NCBI GenBank assembly: GCA_024752435.1
Contig: CP103024.1
Span: 806,001-870,000, forward strand
DNA: 64,000 nt
Source: Allantophomopsis cytisporea
Lineage: Eukaryota; Ascomycota; Leotiomycetes; Phacidiales; Phacidiaceae
Reading direction: 5' to 3'
Part shown: piece by piece, positions 22,574 through 34,562 of the stretch
How positions within the stretch are numbered: position 1 is the first letter of the stretch
Layout: each line of letters begins with the position of its first letter
Program-made: the position numbers and the translations under genes
The notes under the pieces: generated by a model
Database searches by the model: none
What the model was told of the DNA's origin: nothing
The model's input: only the letters and a program-made list of their open reading frames with translations

Positions 22574-25318
22574 ACTCTATAGACGAAGATATCGTTGATG
22601 TCGTGTGAGCAGAAAAGGCACGGAGTTTATCGAATGATGATAGGTTGGATAAGATGATAGGCAGCACTGAATATTCTACGGTGAGTGGGCAATTGGGAGG
22701 TGAATTGTGAGTGGTTGAACGTAGAAAAATGACTAGGGACGGTTTCTTAAGGTCTCGTGCAACTCCAGCTAATCATGCCTTAATACCAAGGCATGAGAGC
22801 ACTTTCGCCTGGTGAGGTGAGGGCCCGTCTTTTTCTCTTTTCTTTCTGCCTCACAGCAGGCCTGGCAGAGCACAGCAGAGCAGAGTAAGCACGGCGTCCA
22901 ACTAATTAACTTCTTCTACGAAAAGCTTCCTCCCCACAACCTTTGATATGGGTGCTATGCAACGATATAACTCGTCGAGGCTTCATTACTTCATCACCTA
23001 TTGTTGGAAGGATTGGATCATCACTTGTACTGTGCAGAACTTGGAAGGGATCATGGAAACCCCATGAATTCTGTATTTATGTTGTATCCATACAAGGACC
23101 TCCATTCTCTCAAAGTTCAAAATAGCAATTTAACAAGCCTAGCAGGTCTAAGACGTCCATCTGGTCTAGCTGATCTACCTCAGCTAAGTTGGTCTACCCG
23201 GGCCTATTTTAATTCGGTCCATAAGGCTTTGCACACATGATACATACCTACGATACCTTACCTTACTTCACTATGTATTCATATCTTTCTTACACACGGA
23301 GTAAAGTACTAGAGTACAGAGTCCATACATACCTCACAGTACAGTGTCAGTATCTGTACTATGTACGAGCACTTGTTACCTTGCGTATGGGTACACAAAG
23401 GCTCCAGGGTGTTCTCAGCGTCTCGTCAATCAACGTCAGTAGGAAGTAGCACGTACTCAAAACAACTCCATCGTCATGGTGTACATACTGGCACGAAGTG
23501 GAACTTGGAAGTGGACAGACATGGAAAAGAAGAGAAGACACGATTAGACGATACTGTTGCTATTCATGTTGCTTAACACCACTCTACTACTGATATGGAA
23601 TACGCATTGTAATACTTATTTCGCCATGCCGGCCTATTCAGAGATTCTCTCACCCTCTGTACTGGAGTCTACAGCCGCACGCCGTACTTCGTATGGAGTA
23701 TTCATACTGCTTCCGATCCACTGGCCATGCCGTGCACGACCACCAAGGCACCATCAAGAATCCTACAAGAGCAACCGAAAGACCAACATTCCTCAGTTCC
23801 AACTTATTTTCCCAGCCATCAACAACGCGCGAGGATAGAGCAGGAATAAACATGTAAGCCAGTCACAAATAAGACGCGTTCGATACCATAGTGAACAGTG
23901 AATAATGAACAGTGGTAGGCTGACTGCTGGCAGCTAGAGTAGGGATCCCCACCTCCACTACTATTCTGTACAGAGTATGAATCCAGTCTAAGGAGGAAGG
24001 GAGTATGGCCCTGGTGCTCTGCTCGACCAAGTTCTAGCTGCCAAAGCACTGGAGAAGAGGCTTGCTTGCTCACGTTAAACTTGACCGTTGCACTCGAACA
24101 AAGCGCTGGAACAATAATGCACTTCAAGTCATTTCATTCCATGTGATGCTAATTCAGATTGACATTTGCAGTATGCGGTGAGTTTCCTTCATTTTGACTT
24201 ACTTCAAATATCCTAAGATTCGAAGCATAAGTTATTATTGCTACCGTAGGAACTTCCTTCTCCGTATTCTACTTCGTAAAAAAGTTAGTGCCGAGCTCTC
24301 AGGTTCGCTGTGCCACCAAGCATAGGACCATTAATCTGTACTCCATAGGGCTCAAAGACTCTCGTACCTAGCTAAGTGGGCTGACGCAAGCCCCCCAGAA
24401 AAAACTCTACTCCTGAGCTGGATCGAGTGAGGCCTGGCAAAGCACCGAGCTTCCGCCTTGACGATCACTGCAGTACCGTTAAACTTCAGCATTTGAGGTG
24501 CAGACCGGATGGAGCAGCATTGTTCGGGGAGGGGATGAATATGCATTTGTCACAAGGATGCTTAGTACGGCGTCACAGTGTTCTGTATGTGAACAGAACT
24601 CTAGTAATTGTAGTAGAATGATGTAGAGTGTACGAAGCAGGCGTCATGTATGATGAATATGACGGTAGTCAAGCAGTCGTGTCAATACCAGTAATTACTG
24701 TGCATCGTTAGATATTGTTATGCTACGCTACATCTATCTGCTGTTCAATGTTGGAACAACATATTCTGTACAAAATAATACAGTACGGCCTTACATACCA
24801 AGTACAAACCCCTACTTATTCAATACAATTGGTATCAACTTAATACAGCCTTCTAAGCCTCCGCTTTCTCCCTCTCTTTTTCAGATTTTCAAAGCATCTG
24901 GGACCGGGTACCACACGCTACATACATACATATCTCATCCGCCTCCCCTCCCTTGAACTCCTCCTTTTCCTATCAGCTCTGAATCACTCAGCTTTGCCTG
25001 TCACCTCCTCGTACTTAGTCTTCATCAAATCTCAAGACCGAGTTGTCATTCGCTTTGGTGTTGGTTGTGTTCACTACCCGCAAATCCAATTTCAAGAATC
25101 CTTGACTTCTCGTGCTGTGCTCTGACGCTGCGTGCTATTTGGGAACTGCTTTTCGTCACCCTTGCATGCACACCCAAAAGTCCACACCACAAACCATTTC
25201 AGGGATCAGCCTTCAGGATTAACGGCCAACCTCGACGTCTGGTTCAGCTCCGACTACTCAAACTCTCCAGTTATCAACGTTTTCCGTGATTGCAGAAGCA
25301 TTGACGGCAATATACACC

Positions 25319-25348
25319 ATGACGATTGCGAATTCTATGGCTACATGA
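25319..25348 (+). promoter_or_regulatory. Upstream ORF (9 codons) in the Sec7 GEF leader
   Basis: An ATG at 25319 opens a nine-codon ORF ending 13 bp before the main ATG. A second upstream ATG at 25345 starts a 37-codon ORF in another frame that overlaps the main start and ends at 25458. If both lie in the mRNA they should reduce main-frame initiation. Confidence 0.45.
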
Positions 25349-25361
25349 ACATTTATACAAT

Positions 25362-28300
25362 ATGTCTGGATTGTTGCGGAAGCGCGATCAAAAGCGCGAT
25401 GCAGACAATCGGCGACACAGCTACTTCCCCCCCACCGAGCCCATGGAACCCACGATAGTCGAAGGCAGGACGAGCGAACAGATAGCCAGGAAGCCATCTG
25501 CTTCCAATCTCCTCTCACCAACCGATGCGACTGCGCCTGCGCCTACGCCGACGAAGAACGATGTCGTCGTCCAGAGAGGAGCGAGACCCATGTCACCTCC
25601 CATTCAGGACTCAAATGCTAAAACGCGACGCTTTTCGATGCTAAAGTTTCGTCATGCATCCGACTCACAATTGTCCACGAGAGCACGCCAGCAGCAGCAG
25701 GAACAGTTTTCTCCTCCGCCGCCGATGCCTCCTCCCCCGCCGCGTAAGTACAGTTCGTCGCAACTGGTCGTGATTCTTGCTAATATGGTTGTATATAGCC
25801 CCAGAGATCGTAACGACAGCGCCCACATTCGAGTTGACCAATCTGACCAAGACCCCGTCTAAGAAAAAGTCTCGAATGCGAATCGGACGTATAAAGACCC
25901 AGACTGACTCTGTTCCTACTATACATGGGGATGAGAACGAGTCTCCGATGTTCGATAAGAAGTCGCGACGGAAAACAATGTCAGACAGCGGCCCATCAGG
26001 GAAACCCAGCCGAGTCACTTTTGATGAACCCGATCGGCCAGTCACCCAGGCTGCCAATGCTCCCCCTCCAGCATATGGCGACGAAGGTGGCTCCGCTTTA
26101 GCATTGCCAGTTACCAGACTATCAGAGTCTTCCAGATCGGACGGCTCTGCTGAGCATGGCGTATATGCTCAGACCACTACAACTACACATACTGTCTCGA
26201 CAACGACGACATTCTTCCGTCTATCGCGGAAGAAGAAGCCTTCGCCTCTCTTTCCCCTACCACAAAAGACTAATGGCGAACATTTGTCACCACAACGAGC
26301 ATCTACGACTGCTATCCCATCGAACTCGAACCTCCTATCAGACGTACCTGCAGTCCCTTCTCTTCCGAGACCAGTCTCAGTCGCTGGAGATGAACAATCG
26401 ACGTCACAATCTGCATTAGCACAGCAATTAATGTCATTTGTTGCTGTCCCAGGTAATGCTGTTCCAGGTGCCGGACCGGGTGGGCAAACTCTGCTACGGA
26501 ACGAATCTTCGGCCTCCGCAAAGTCTTCACCAACACGAGGAATGCTTGGTTTACGTAGTCGATCTTCGACCATAAACTCCTTGCAGAACGTACAGTCCGA
26601 AGACACGTTGCAGACTCCTACCCTCCCATCGGCTTCGACCCGAACCTCGACATCTACAGGACGGAAGAGCTTTGGGGATCTTTTCAATCTATCACATCGA
26701 ATTCGACAAAACTCCGAGCCAGCTTTTGCCCGTGCTGGGTCTGGGCCTACTACTCCTGCCTCAAATGCTTCGAAGAGAAATTCTATGGTCAAGCAAGAGC
26801 GTATTATCATGCCTGAGCGCTTCGAAGACGACACCCCCGCCAAGTATTTGGTACGCTTGGAGGAGGCCGTCAGTAGAGGTGTTGTAGCCAGTGTGTTATC
26901 GAAAGGAACAGACCCGTTCTCCCAAGCTGTCTTGAGAAGCTACATGCGAGGCTTCGGGTTTTTCGGTGAGCCAATGGATATGGCTATTCGAAAGTTGCTC
27001 ATGGAGGTGGAGCTCCCCAAAGAGACTCAGCAAATCGATAGATGCCTACAAAGCTTTGCTGATCGGTATCATGAATGCAATCCTGGCATATACACCTCCC
27101 CTGAAAACGCCTACTTTATTGCCTTTTCTCTCCTCATCTTGCATACGGACGTCTTCAACAAAAACAACAAACATAAGATGCAAAAAGCGGATTATCTGAA
27201 GAACACTCGCGATGAGGGGGTATTTGATGAGATTTTGGAATGCTTTTATGACAACATCTCATATACCCCTTTCATCCATGTCGAAGATGACCTTGACATT
27301 AACGGCGAACGAATCGTTCAGCATAAGACCAAGAAAAAGTCGATTCTAGCCCTTGGCGCAACTGAACCTATCAAAAGGTCATCGAGGGAGCCAGTTGACC
27401 CATACACGTTGATCATTGATGGAAAATTACACACTCTCCGGCCAAACCTAAAAGAGGTTATGCACCTCGATGAGCATTACAGCTACCTAGGCACAGCCAA
27501 ATCCTTAGATCTGAAGGACCTTCAAAAGACATTTTTCAAGACCGGTGTACTTCAGATAGTATCTGCAAGATCTCGACCGGACGCTTTCATGTCTGAGAAA
27601 ACGGTCACTAATCCCAACGATGCACATCCCGGTATTGTAGATATCAAGATCACCAAAGTCGGTCTCCTCTGGAGAAAAGATGCCAAGAAGAAGAAGACGC
27701 GTTCTCCATGGCAAGAATGGGGTGCTATCCTCACTGGAGCTCAACTCTACTTCTTCCGTAACACCACTTGGATTAAGAGCTTGATGAACCAGCTTAAATC
27801 CCACCACGAACAAGGAAATGATGGTACTCCTGTCATTTTCAAGCCACCCCTTGAAAGTTTTAAACCTGATGCTCTTATGTCAACCGATGACGCTGTTGCA
27901 CTCCTAGACTCTACGTACAAGAAGCACAAGCACGCCTTTGTTTTCGTCCGACACGGCGGTTTCGAGGAAACTTTCCTCGCAGACAATGAGGAAGAAATGA
28001 ACGACTGGCTTGCGAAGCTCAACTACGCCGCTGCTTTCCGCACCTCGGGCGTCAGAATGAGAGGCGTCGTTGGAGGCAACTACGAAGGGCAAAGATCTCG
28101 AGGTATTAGACGAATGGACTCTGTCAATGACAATTCCAATACGGTGCAATCGCCGACAGGCGATGTGTCAATCATGAGTGGTAAAATTGACAACAAGATG
28201 GCGCAAGACATCCTCGCCGCCCGCAGAGAAATCATGATGCATAAGATTTCTGAGGCAGAGGAAAAGCTTGCGGTAGCACAGAAACAGCTTGACGCTCAGT

Positions 28301-29712
28301 TGACCAATGCTCGACACCTCGACATTCTCGCCCCGATTCAGCAGAAGACAAGAGAGCAGGTCATTTTAGCTGCTGGACGAATGGCTGCAAAGTTGAAATG
28401 GCTCAGGATGGAGATATGGCGCCTGAAGTGCCACAAAGATATACTAACCATGGACTTGGAAGAGGAGAAGGAACACACCGAGGTTACTAACCGGAGTGAA
28501 GCTACGATGTCCCCTCAATCTGGCGACAAAGTGAGTCTTTCTCGGCTGGAGTCCAAAGCAAGTACCACAATGAGTCCTCGGAGTCATCGATCAAGAAGCG
28601 CCTCTACCCTAACCAAACCACAATTCGATCAACCACTGGAAGAAAGCCACGATTGTGGAGCGTCGGACGATGTTTTCACACCACCTACTTTAGAGCATGC
28701 GTCAAGCTACCATAAGGCTCAAACATCATGGGAGCTTCCTCCAATGTCCTTCGATGCCCGTAGTGCTCGTCGCTCGTTTTCCAGTGCCGGCCCTAAGAGC
28801 CCTTCCTTGATCCGGTCTTCGCATGAAAGCTTACGACAAGCGGCCGTTTCTGACGCGGCTAAAATACCACCAACATCTGCTGGTACTGAACCCGATGCTG
28901 CTGAGAAAGCTGTCCTTGAAGAAGCTGGACTTTTTGAAGGCACACCTAACAGCAAGGGACATGATGTGGAGCAAGAAGACGACAAGGACCGCACAGAACC
29001 TGTCGACAAAGAAAAGTCAGACATGAGCAAAATTCGACGGAGTCTTCACCGAACTCTTCGCGAGGCTCATGTTCCAACACATCATCGCTCCAAGAAGGGT
29101 CGTGATTCTGCTAGCAGCGTAGCAATGACCGAAGAACGTGTGAGCGAGGATGTTCTTTCACGCGGCACGGGAAGCTTCACGGTCCATGGCAAGAAAGCTT
29201 CAATTGTCCACTTTGGCAGTGAAATTCAGGCCATGAGCCCAGAGGAGAGATTTCGCATGAAGAAGATGGCACAGAAAGATGAAAGTGGCATGATTAGTCC
29301 TGGTCACATCGAAGGTGAATTCACTTCTGCTCTCTCCGAGCCTGTTGAATGGCACCAACGTAGCGGTTCAGCCGCCTCCAACAGTACCGCAACTGCACGG
29401 AGTTTCAATGAACTGCAAAGGCGACTTGAAGTCGCTCACAGCAATCAGCGACCTATCTCCAGTGGAACCTTAAGTGATGAAGCATTCAGCACTGTCGAAA
29501 GCATGGAACAACTCTCCCCAAAGCAGTCTTCGGCTGCTGAGGTCAAGAGCATAGATAGCAGCCACGATAAGCCGGCTGTGTTCTACACTCCTGAAACAAA
29601 TCGCAGTCCCGTCGATCCTGACGGGAAGAAACAATTTCAAGAACATGAGAATAAGCCCCGACCCGAAAGCCAAACCCTAGGCGCTCTCGAACTCAGCCTT
29701 GGTTCCTCATAG
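25362..29712 (+). CDS. SYT1: Sec7-PH domain Arf guanine-nucleotide exchange factor (Syt1/Sec74 type)
   Basis: Two exons (25362-25743 and 25799-29712) with a 55-nt intron, 1431 aa. It activates Arf GTPases on Golgi or endosomal membranes. The long N-terminal region is disordered, Ser/Pro/Thr-rich, with poly-Pro at the splice junction. The Sec7 domain lies about residues 460-626 (AKYLVRLEEAVSRGVVASVL ... LLMEVELPKETQQIDRCLQSF ... LLILHTDVFNKNNKHKM); the glutamic finger is the Glu in PKET. A PH domain follows about 748-872 (GLLWRKDAKKKK, WQEWGAILTGAQLYFFRN, FVFVRHG, WLAKLNYAAAF). A coiled coil spans about 930-1020 and the tail is disordered. Size and order fit budding yeast Syt1 and fission yeast Sec74 rather than the large Gea/Sec7 GEFs. 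Confidence 0.85.
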
Positions 29713-31034
29713 TTCTTCTCCTCAAATTATCGGGACAGATATGTCCAGAACACTCATTTGCACCATCGTCTCTTTCTGCCCTTCATACTTTCCATTTTAG
29801 CGAGCGCACATGCACATGGAAGGCCACGGTCTCTGTTTCTCACAAGATAAAAGTTTAGTTTGTTCATTTGCCCCATTCAACCCGAGTGAAGATTCATACC
29901 TCTTTTTTATTTTTTATTTTCTTTATCGTCATCATCGTCATCCCAATTTGTTTTTACTGTTCTGCTTTGCGTGGCCGTTGGAGAGGCCCTTTTATTTCTC
30001 GAGGAAGCGTTGCATAAAGACTGGCGCTATGTTCTGGGACAGCGGGTATTGGAAGCTATGCAGCTTGGGCTTTTGCGACTTGCTTTAACTTGACTTTGAA
30101 TTTGCTTTGATTGACGGCTTTAGGGTATATCGTGGTTGTGTTGGTTGTACGGTTAGAGGTCATTCATGATGGTGTGGCGTTATGATTTGATGATGAGATA
30201 GAAGAAATTTGTATTTTTGATACTCGAGAAATCGATTCATTCTGCGTGTAATTTTGGAATTGCAGATGGCTTGAATGGTGACTAGCTCGTATCTTGTGTT
30301 TAAAGTTTACAACAGGGCATAGTCACTAAAATCTGAGTGCGTACTGAGTTCCGAATTGCTTCCACTTTCCTTGGGTACTATCACCAAGAATAATTTCCCG
30401 TTGCAGGTTGCGGCCGCCTACATGGATTCCATCGACGACGAACCTATCCACCATTTTAGTAACCCCAGATCTCGTAAGATATCAGATGTTTATCCCAGGT
30501 TTGGCTTATGAGTAATTATACGAGTGGCATTCTCAGAAACAGACAGGATCCACCCGCAGTGGGGATTTGAGTTTAGTTGGCCGCGAATCGTTTCCTGTCC
30601 GAATGCTGTCGGTTCGCCCCCTCATCTTCTTTCAACTGCCCACAACATGCGGAAAACCAATCCTTGTTTCATTCGTAATACTCATAAGCTTTACTGACTT
30701 CTCCATTTAAATCATTTTTCCAGGCTACAACATCGGGATAGTTTCATAACTAATAACGTTGGCCAGCGGCCCGGCCGTTGGCCGAGATGATTTTAGATCG
30801 GTTGTTTCGAGTAAACATCGCCAGTCACCAAGTGCTCACCACTCTCATGAACCTGCAACATCAACAAATCCCCCAGGTCCCGCACTCCTAAGTCATTCAT
30901 GCTCTAAGGTGGGAGGAATAGATATAAACAATGCGAGTCCCACGTTTTTCGTACATTTTCTCTTTCCTAATCAGTCATTCATTTATTCAATCCGCTCTTC
31001 CATTCCTTTTATCCAGCATTTCAACCTCTTCAAG
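29713..31034. other. Intergenic region Sec7 GEF / GH12
   Basis: 1.3 kb containing the GEF 3' UTR and the GH12 promoter. An ORF open from 30759 reads into the GH12 gene but its upstream part is leader, not protein. A TATA-like GATATAAACAATG box sits about 110 bp before the GH12 ATG. Confidence 0.5.
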
Positions 31035-31933
31035 ATGTCTTGGTCCAAACTCGCAGTCCTGGTGACGGCCATCAGTGGTACCATCGCGATACCAGTGGAA
31101 CACACGACTGAGAAACGATCAAGTAGCTCAACTCAAGCAGCCACGGACCTTTGCGGCAATGAGGACTACCTGATTCTTGACAGCACGCCATGGATCGTGT
31201 ACAACATGATGTACAATGCGGCCGAGACTGTGGGAACGCAGTGCACGGGATACAGCAGCCAAACAACATCATCAGCCGGCGCCGCTGAGGTGGTCTGGTC
31301 GTCGACGACGAACATTGACTACGTGGAGAGCACCAATAATGTGCCCAAGGGTTATTCGTTTGTCGGCTTGACGGCAAACTTGGACAACACTATCTCAGCA
31401 ATCGATTCCATCCCTACGACCTACGAGTGGACTCGTACCAACACAACGGCGTTTAAGGGAAATGTTTGCTTCGACTTCATGACTAATGACGTTAAAGGCG
31501 ATTCTACCAGCTCGGATAGCCATGAGCTTATGCTCTGGTTGGAGTATGAGGGAGGTCAGCTCCCAATCGGATGGACTGATGGTGCGGTAGAGACCATTGA
31601 TGATCTATTTGGCACCAGCTGGAAATTATACGAGGGTGTCAATGACTCCACAGGCATTACTGTCTCGTCGCTCTTACCTGATACACAGTTTGAAGGGTCT
31701 TTTACTGGCGATTTAAAGGACTGGTTGGAGGCTATGGTCACTCTTGGTCGCTTCACAGACTCTACTTACGTCAATGTTGGAAATGCTGGGTATGTTGTCT
31801 TTTGTTGCACTCCTTTATGATTTCGCTTGTTGCTACAATTTGGATGGCTATGACTGACTGGAACAGTACTGAGATGTTTTATGGTGATGCCGTCATGGAT
31901 GCCACCTTGGCTTTGCAGATAGATCTTGCTTAG
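31035..31933 (+). CDS. Secreted GH12 endoglucanase / xyloglucanase
   Basis: Two exons (31035-31789 and 31867-31933) with a 77-nt intron, 273 aa. It hydrolyses beta-1,4-glucan or xyloglucan in plant cell walls. The N-terminus is a signal peptide (KLAVLVTAISGTIAIP) with a following KR that could be a Kex2 site. GH12 features: WIVYNMMYNAA near the N-terminus of the fold, then MTNDVKGDSTSSDSHELMLWLEY with the nucleophile Glu in the HELMLWL strand, GTSWKLYEG, and GTEMFYGDAV carrying the acid/base Glu. That last motif is formed across the intron and exon 2. The ATG at 31035 is preferred over an in-frame ATG 92 codons upstream because the signal peptide starts here. Endoglucanase versus xyloglucanase cannot be decided from sequence. 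Confidence 0.9.
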
Positions 31934-32196
31934 ATCCCGGATTTGTGTCAATATAAGGGCTAGCACATTGTATTCAACAGTGAGAAGAACGGCTCCAGAA
32001 GCTATTATGATTCCTACATTATTGGGGGTTGCTGAGTCATTCACGACACCCGAATTTCCAGGCGAGGTTCACACATCTAAAAAATCTATGCATATATCAA
32101 TGGAAAAAATTATGATTATTTATGTCATTGAGTATTTTCCACTACCGGAAAACTTTCTACTATCACCATTAGCATCAACAAGTGTACCATCAATAA

Positions 32197-33891
32197 TCAG
32201 GTCGGGATGAGGGTTACTCCAGGAGCCGGGTTCAACCCAACACATAAATCTTGCAGAATTGTGATATCTATTAACTGAGTGACGAGACCATCGTCTGCGA
32301 TCTTCAAAACAGACCCACCTGGCTTAAACGCCGGCCAACCTTGTGATACCGGTCCATTGACCGGATCATTAGCAAAAGCGAGATAGAGATCTTGGTAGCG
32401 GTGAGATACGGTATATTCAAACTCTGTAGACTCGCCACGGAAGTTGCTGTGGGTGCCAAATATCAGAGGGAGTTCCGACGAGTGGTAAGCACCTTCCCAA
32501 GATCTTGGAGAAATATTGGAGAAGTTTCCTGCGTAATAGTACCGATAGGTTGTTGCATTTATGGCATACCGATCACTACAAATCGTTAGCATAAGTGAAG
32601 ATGATGTGGAGACGTGCACATACGATGTGGTTTGCTCAGCTGGGCATATGAATTCTTCCAGAGCAAACTGATCGGCTTCTGTCTGATTGGTATCGCCCCA
32701 AGAGAGGAATGCAACTCCCTCGTTATCAGTAGTCCCGATGATAGCAGGCTGTTTGGGTCAGTACTCAATATTCCATTTCTAATGGCTACACTTACCAGCG
32801 TTGATACCTTGCCGGCTAAAGCCCTCTCAGTATAGTTCTTGAACCTGGTGATTTCATCGGATACAGGCAGGAATCCATTAAGGGAAGGGGAAGTCCCATT
32901 GTCGTTGTACGCCTTCAAGTAGCCCACAATATCCGAGCTGCTTACGTTCTTCATGCAGTTAAATTCTGCTGTGGCGTTCAATCCACCACAGCCAAATTGG
33001 TTGGCTATAAATGTGAAATTGCTCTGCGTAACATCGATATTATCGATGGGGAGGAGAGCAGTTCCAGAATCCAGGATGTAGCCATGCACGATCGGATCTT
33101 TGTACCATGCAAATTGATGAAATCCAACAGACATAGCTCCTGCTGATTGACCCCACAGAGAAATCTTTGCTGGATCGCCTCCGAAAGCAGCAATGTTCGA
33201 ACGCACCCATTCCAAGCCAAGCCTCTGATCTAGCAGACCAAGGTTTAGAGTACTCTGGTTTTGGCCTCGAGAATTAGGAAATCCAAAGATGTTTACACGA
33301 TAACTAACCAACAATAAGCTTAAATTTACTCAAATGGGGACTTTCAAGCACTTACTTGATACCAACAACAATATGGCCCTGGGTCCGTTGGACCCACTGA
33401 GCAGGAATTTGATATTCAATCTGGCCACCGCCAGTATTGAACCCCCCGCCATAAATCCAAACAATGACTGGAAGTTTCGTAGTATTAGATGCGCCAGCAG
33501 TAACAGGGGCCCAAATGTTTAGCGTCAAGCAATCCTCAGACGTCGGGCCCGAAATGATAAATTCTGGAGTATCATAATTCCAGACCGAATGAGCAGCACT
33601 CTCCCACTGAGGACAAGAAGGGCTGAAGTGGGTTGTGTCGATACTACCAGCCACTGGAATTTTTACCACAGGCGCTTCCCAGCGTAAAGTGCCAATCGGG
33701 GGTTCGGCGAAAGGGACACCGAGGAATTGGACGACGTCAGGGGTAGAGCCATTGATAAAACCTGTGACCAGTCCAACGGTTGTGCCTATACTAAGGCCAT
33801 GAAGAGCGAAAGCTTGGTGGATGATCACCGCTACAGCCGCGAAGAGAGCAGCAAGCATCATGACAATTAGAGGTACCTTTCCGCCCTCCAT
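32197..33891 (-). CDS. Type-B carboxylesterase / lipase
   Basis: Four exons on the minus strand: 33356-33891, 32796-33303, 32624-32748 and 32197-32575, 515 aa. A hydrophobic N-terminal signal or anchor (VPLIVMMLAALFAAVAVII) points to secretion or the ER. Carboxylesterase-B marks are present: FLGVPFAEPPIGTLRW, the EDCLTLNIWAP segment, oxyanion hole YGGGFNTGG, nucleophile Ser near 232 (GQSAGAMS), a later acidic residue in the AIIGTTDNEG context, and His in ELPLIFGTHSNF. Several N-x-S/T sites fit a glycoprotein. Introns are 52, 47 and 48 nt and all restore the frame. It converges on the GH12 gene, leaving 263 bp between stops. A role in ester hydrolysis during plant growth is plausible but unproven. 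Confidence 0.9.
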
Positions 33892-34562
33892 GTTTCGAGC
33901 GAAATGTGCCTCTTAAGTATATCTCAGATTTCTTCAAAGCTCGTCGAATATTCTTACGAGACTTGATGTGACGTCTGAATCTGGATTCCTAGCAAAGTTA
34001 CACACATTATCCTGCTATTGCGCGCGGGGTAAACTGACCCACTCTTGGTCTGCCAAACATGATGTTGGGGTAAGTAGGGATAATGACTTCTACCGGTCGT
34101 TTGTGCGGCTGGACACTATCAATGCCGACATTTCCACTCTGAAATGAAACGCTACTGGAGGAGCTTGCAGTAGCAAGATTAGCAAAATCGTCGGTAAAAT
34201 GCACTCATACAGGATCAGTCTTAGTAATGTGTGGTAAACGTGGGTTTGCCTTTCGTGATTATTGATGTTGCTGGAGAGACATCAATACGGAGACCGGAGG
34301 GACGAGCTTTGTGCCAGGGTCATCATGAGTGGCAGCACATGATTTGCTATTTGACTTCAAGTTGTGTCACTTGTTTGATTGGATAGCTACGTCTGCTGGA
34401 CTCGACTGATTAATTCGTTATTGTGGAACTCAATGGAGAGATACGCAGAGCTTAATGCATTGGTATCTACACGCATTTTGAACTAAATCCCAAACATCCG
34501 ATACATGCTCTACTACTCCCTTTTCCTTGCCCAAACGCCATTCATGCTAATTCCTTATACGT
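33892..34562. other. Intergenic region carboxylesterase / Nup188
   Basis: 671 bp containing the carboxylesterase promoter and the Nup188 3' UTR. A 65-codon minus-strand ORF at 34007-34204 is noted but unsupported by any family. Confidence 0.5.

Larger units (their letters stand above)
22511..25361. other. Divergent intergenic region ECM14 / Sec7 GEF
   Basis: 2.85 kb between two divergent starts. It contains a GAT/AAC microsatellite at 22533-22573 and short upstream ORFs near the right end. No protein gene is supported: ORFs are short, Cys-poor and family-less. Near-repeats of a (T)ACGGAGTA-like element occur around 23294 and 23693. Confidence 0.5.

Noticed and set aside
26169..26843. 224-codon minus-strand ORF
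   Set aside because: Antisense shadow inside the Sec7 GEF coding region.
34007..34204. 65-codon minus-strand ORF upstream of the carboxylesterase
   Set aside because: Somewhat protein-like but short, with no splice link to the esterase and no recognised family.
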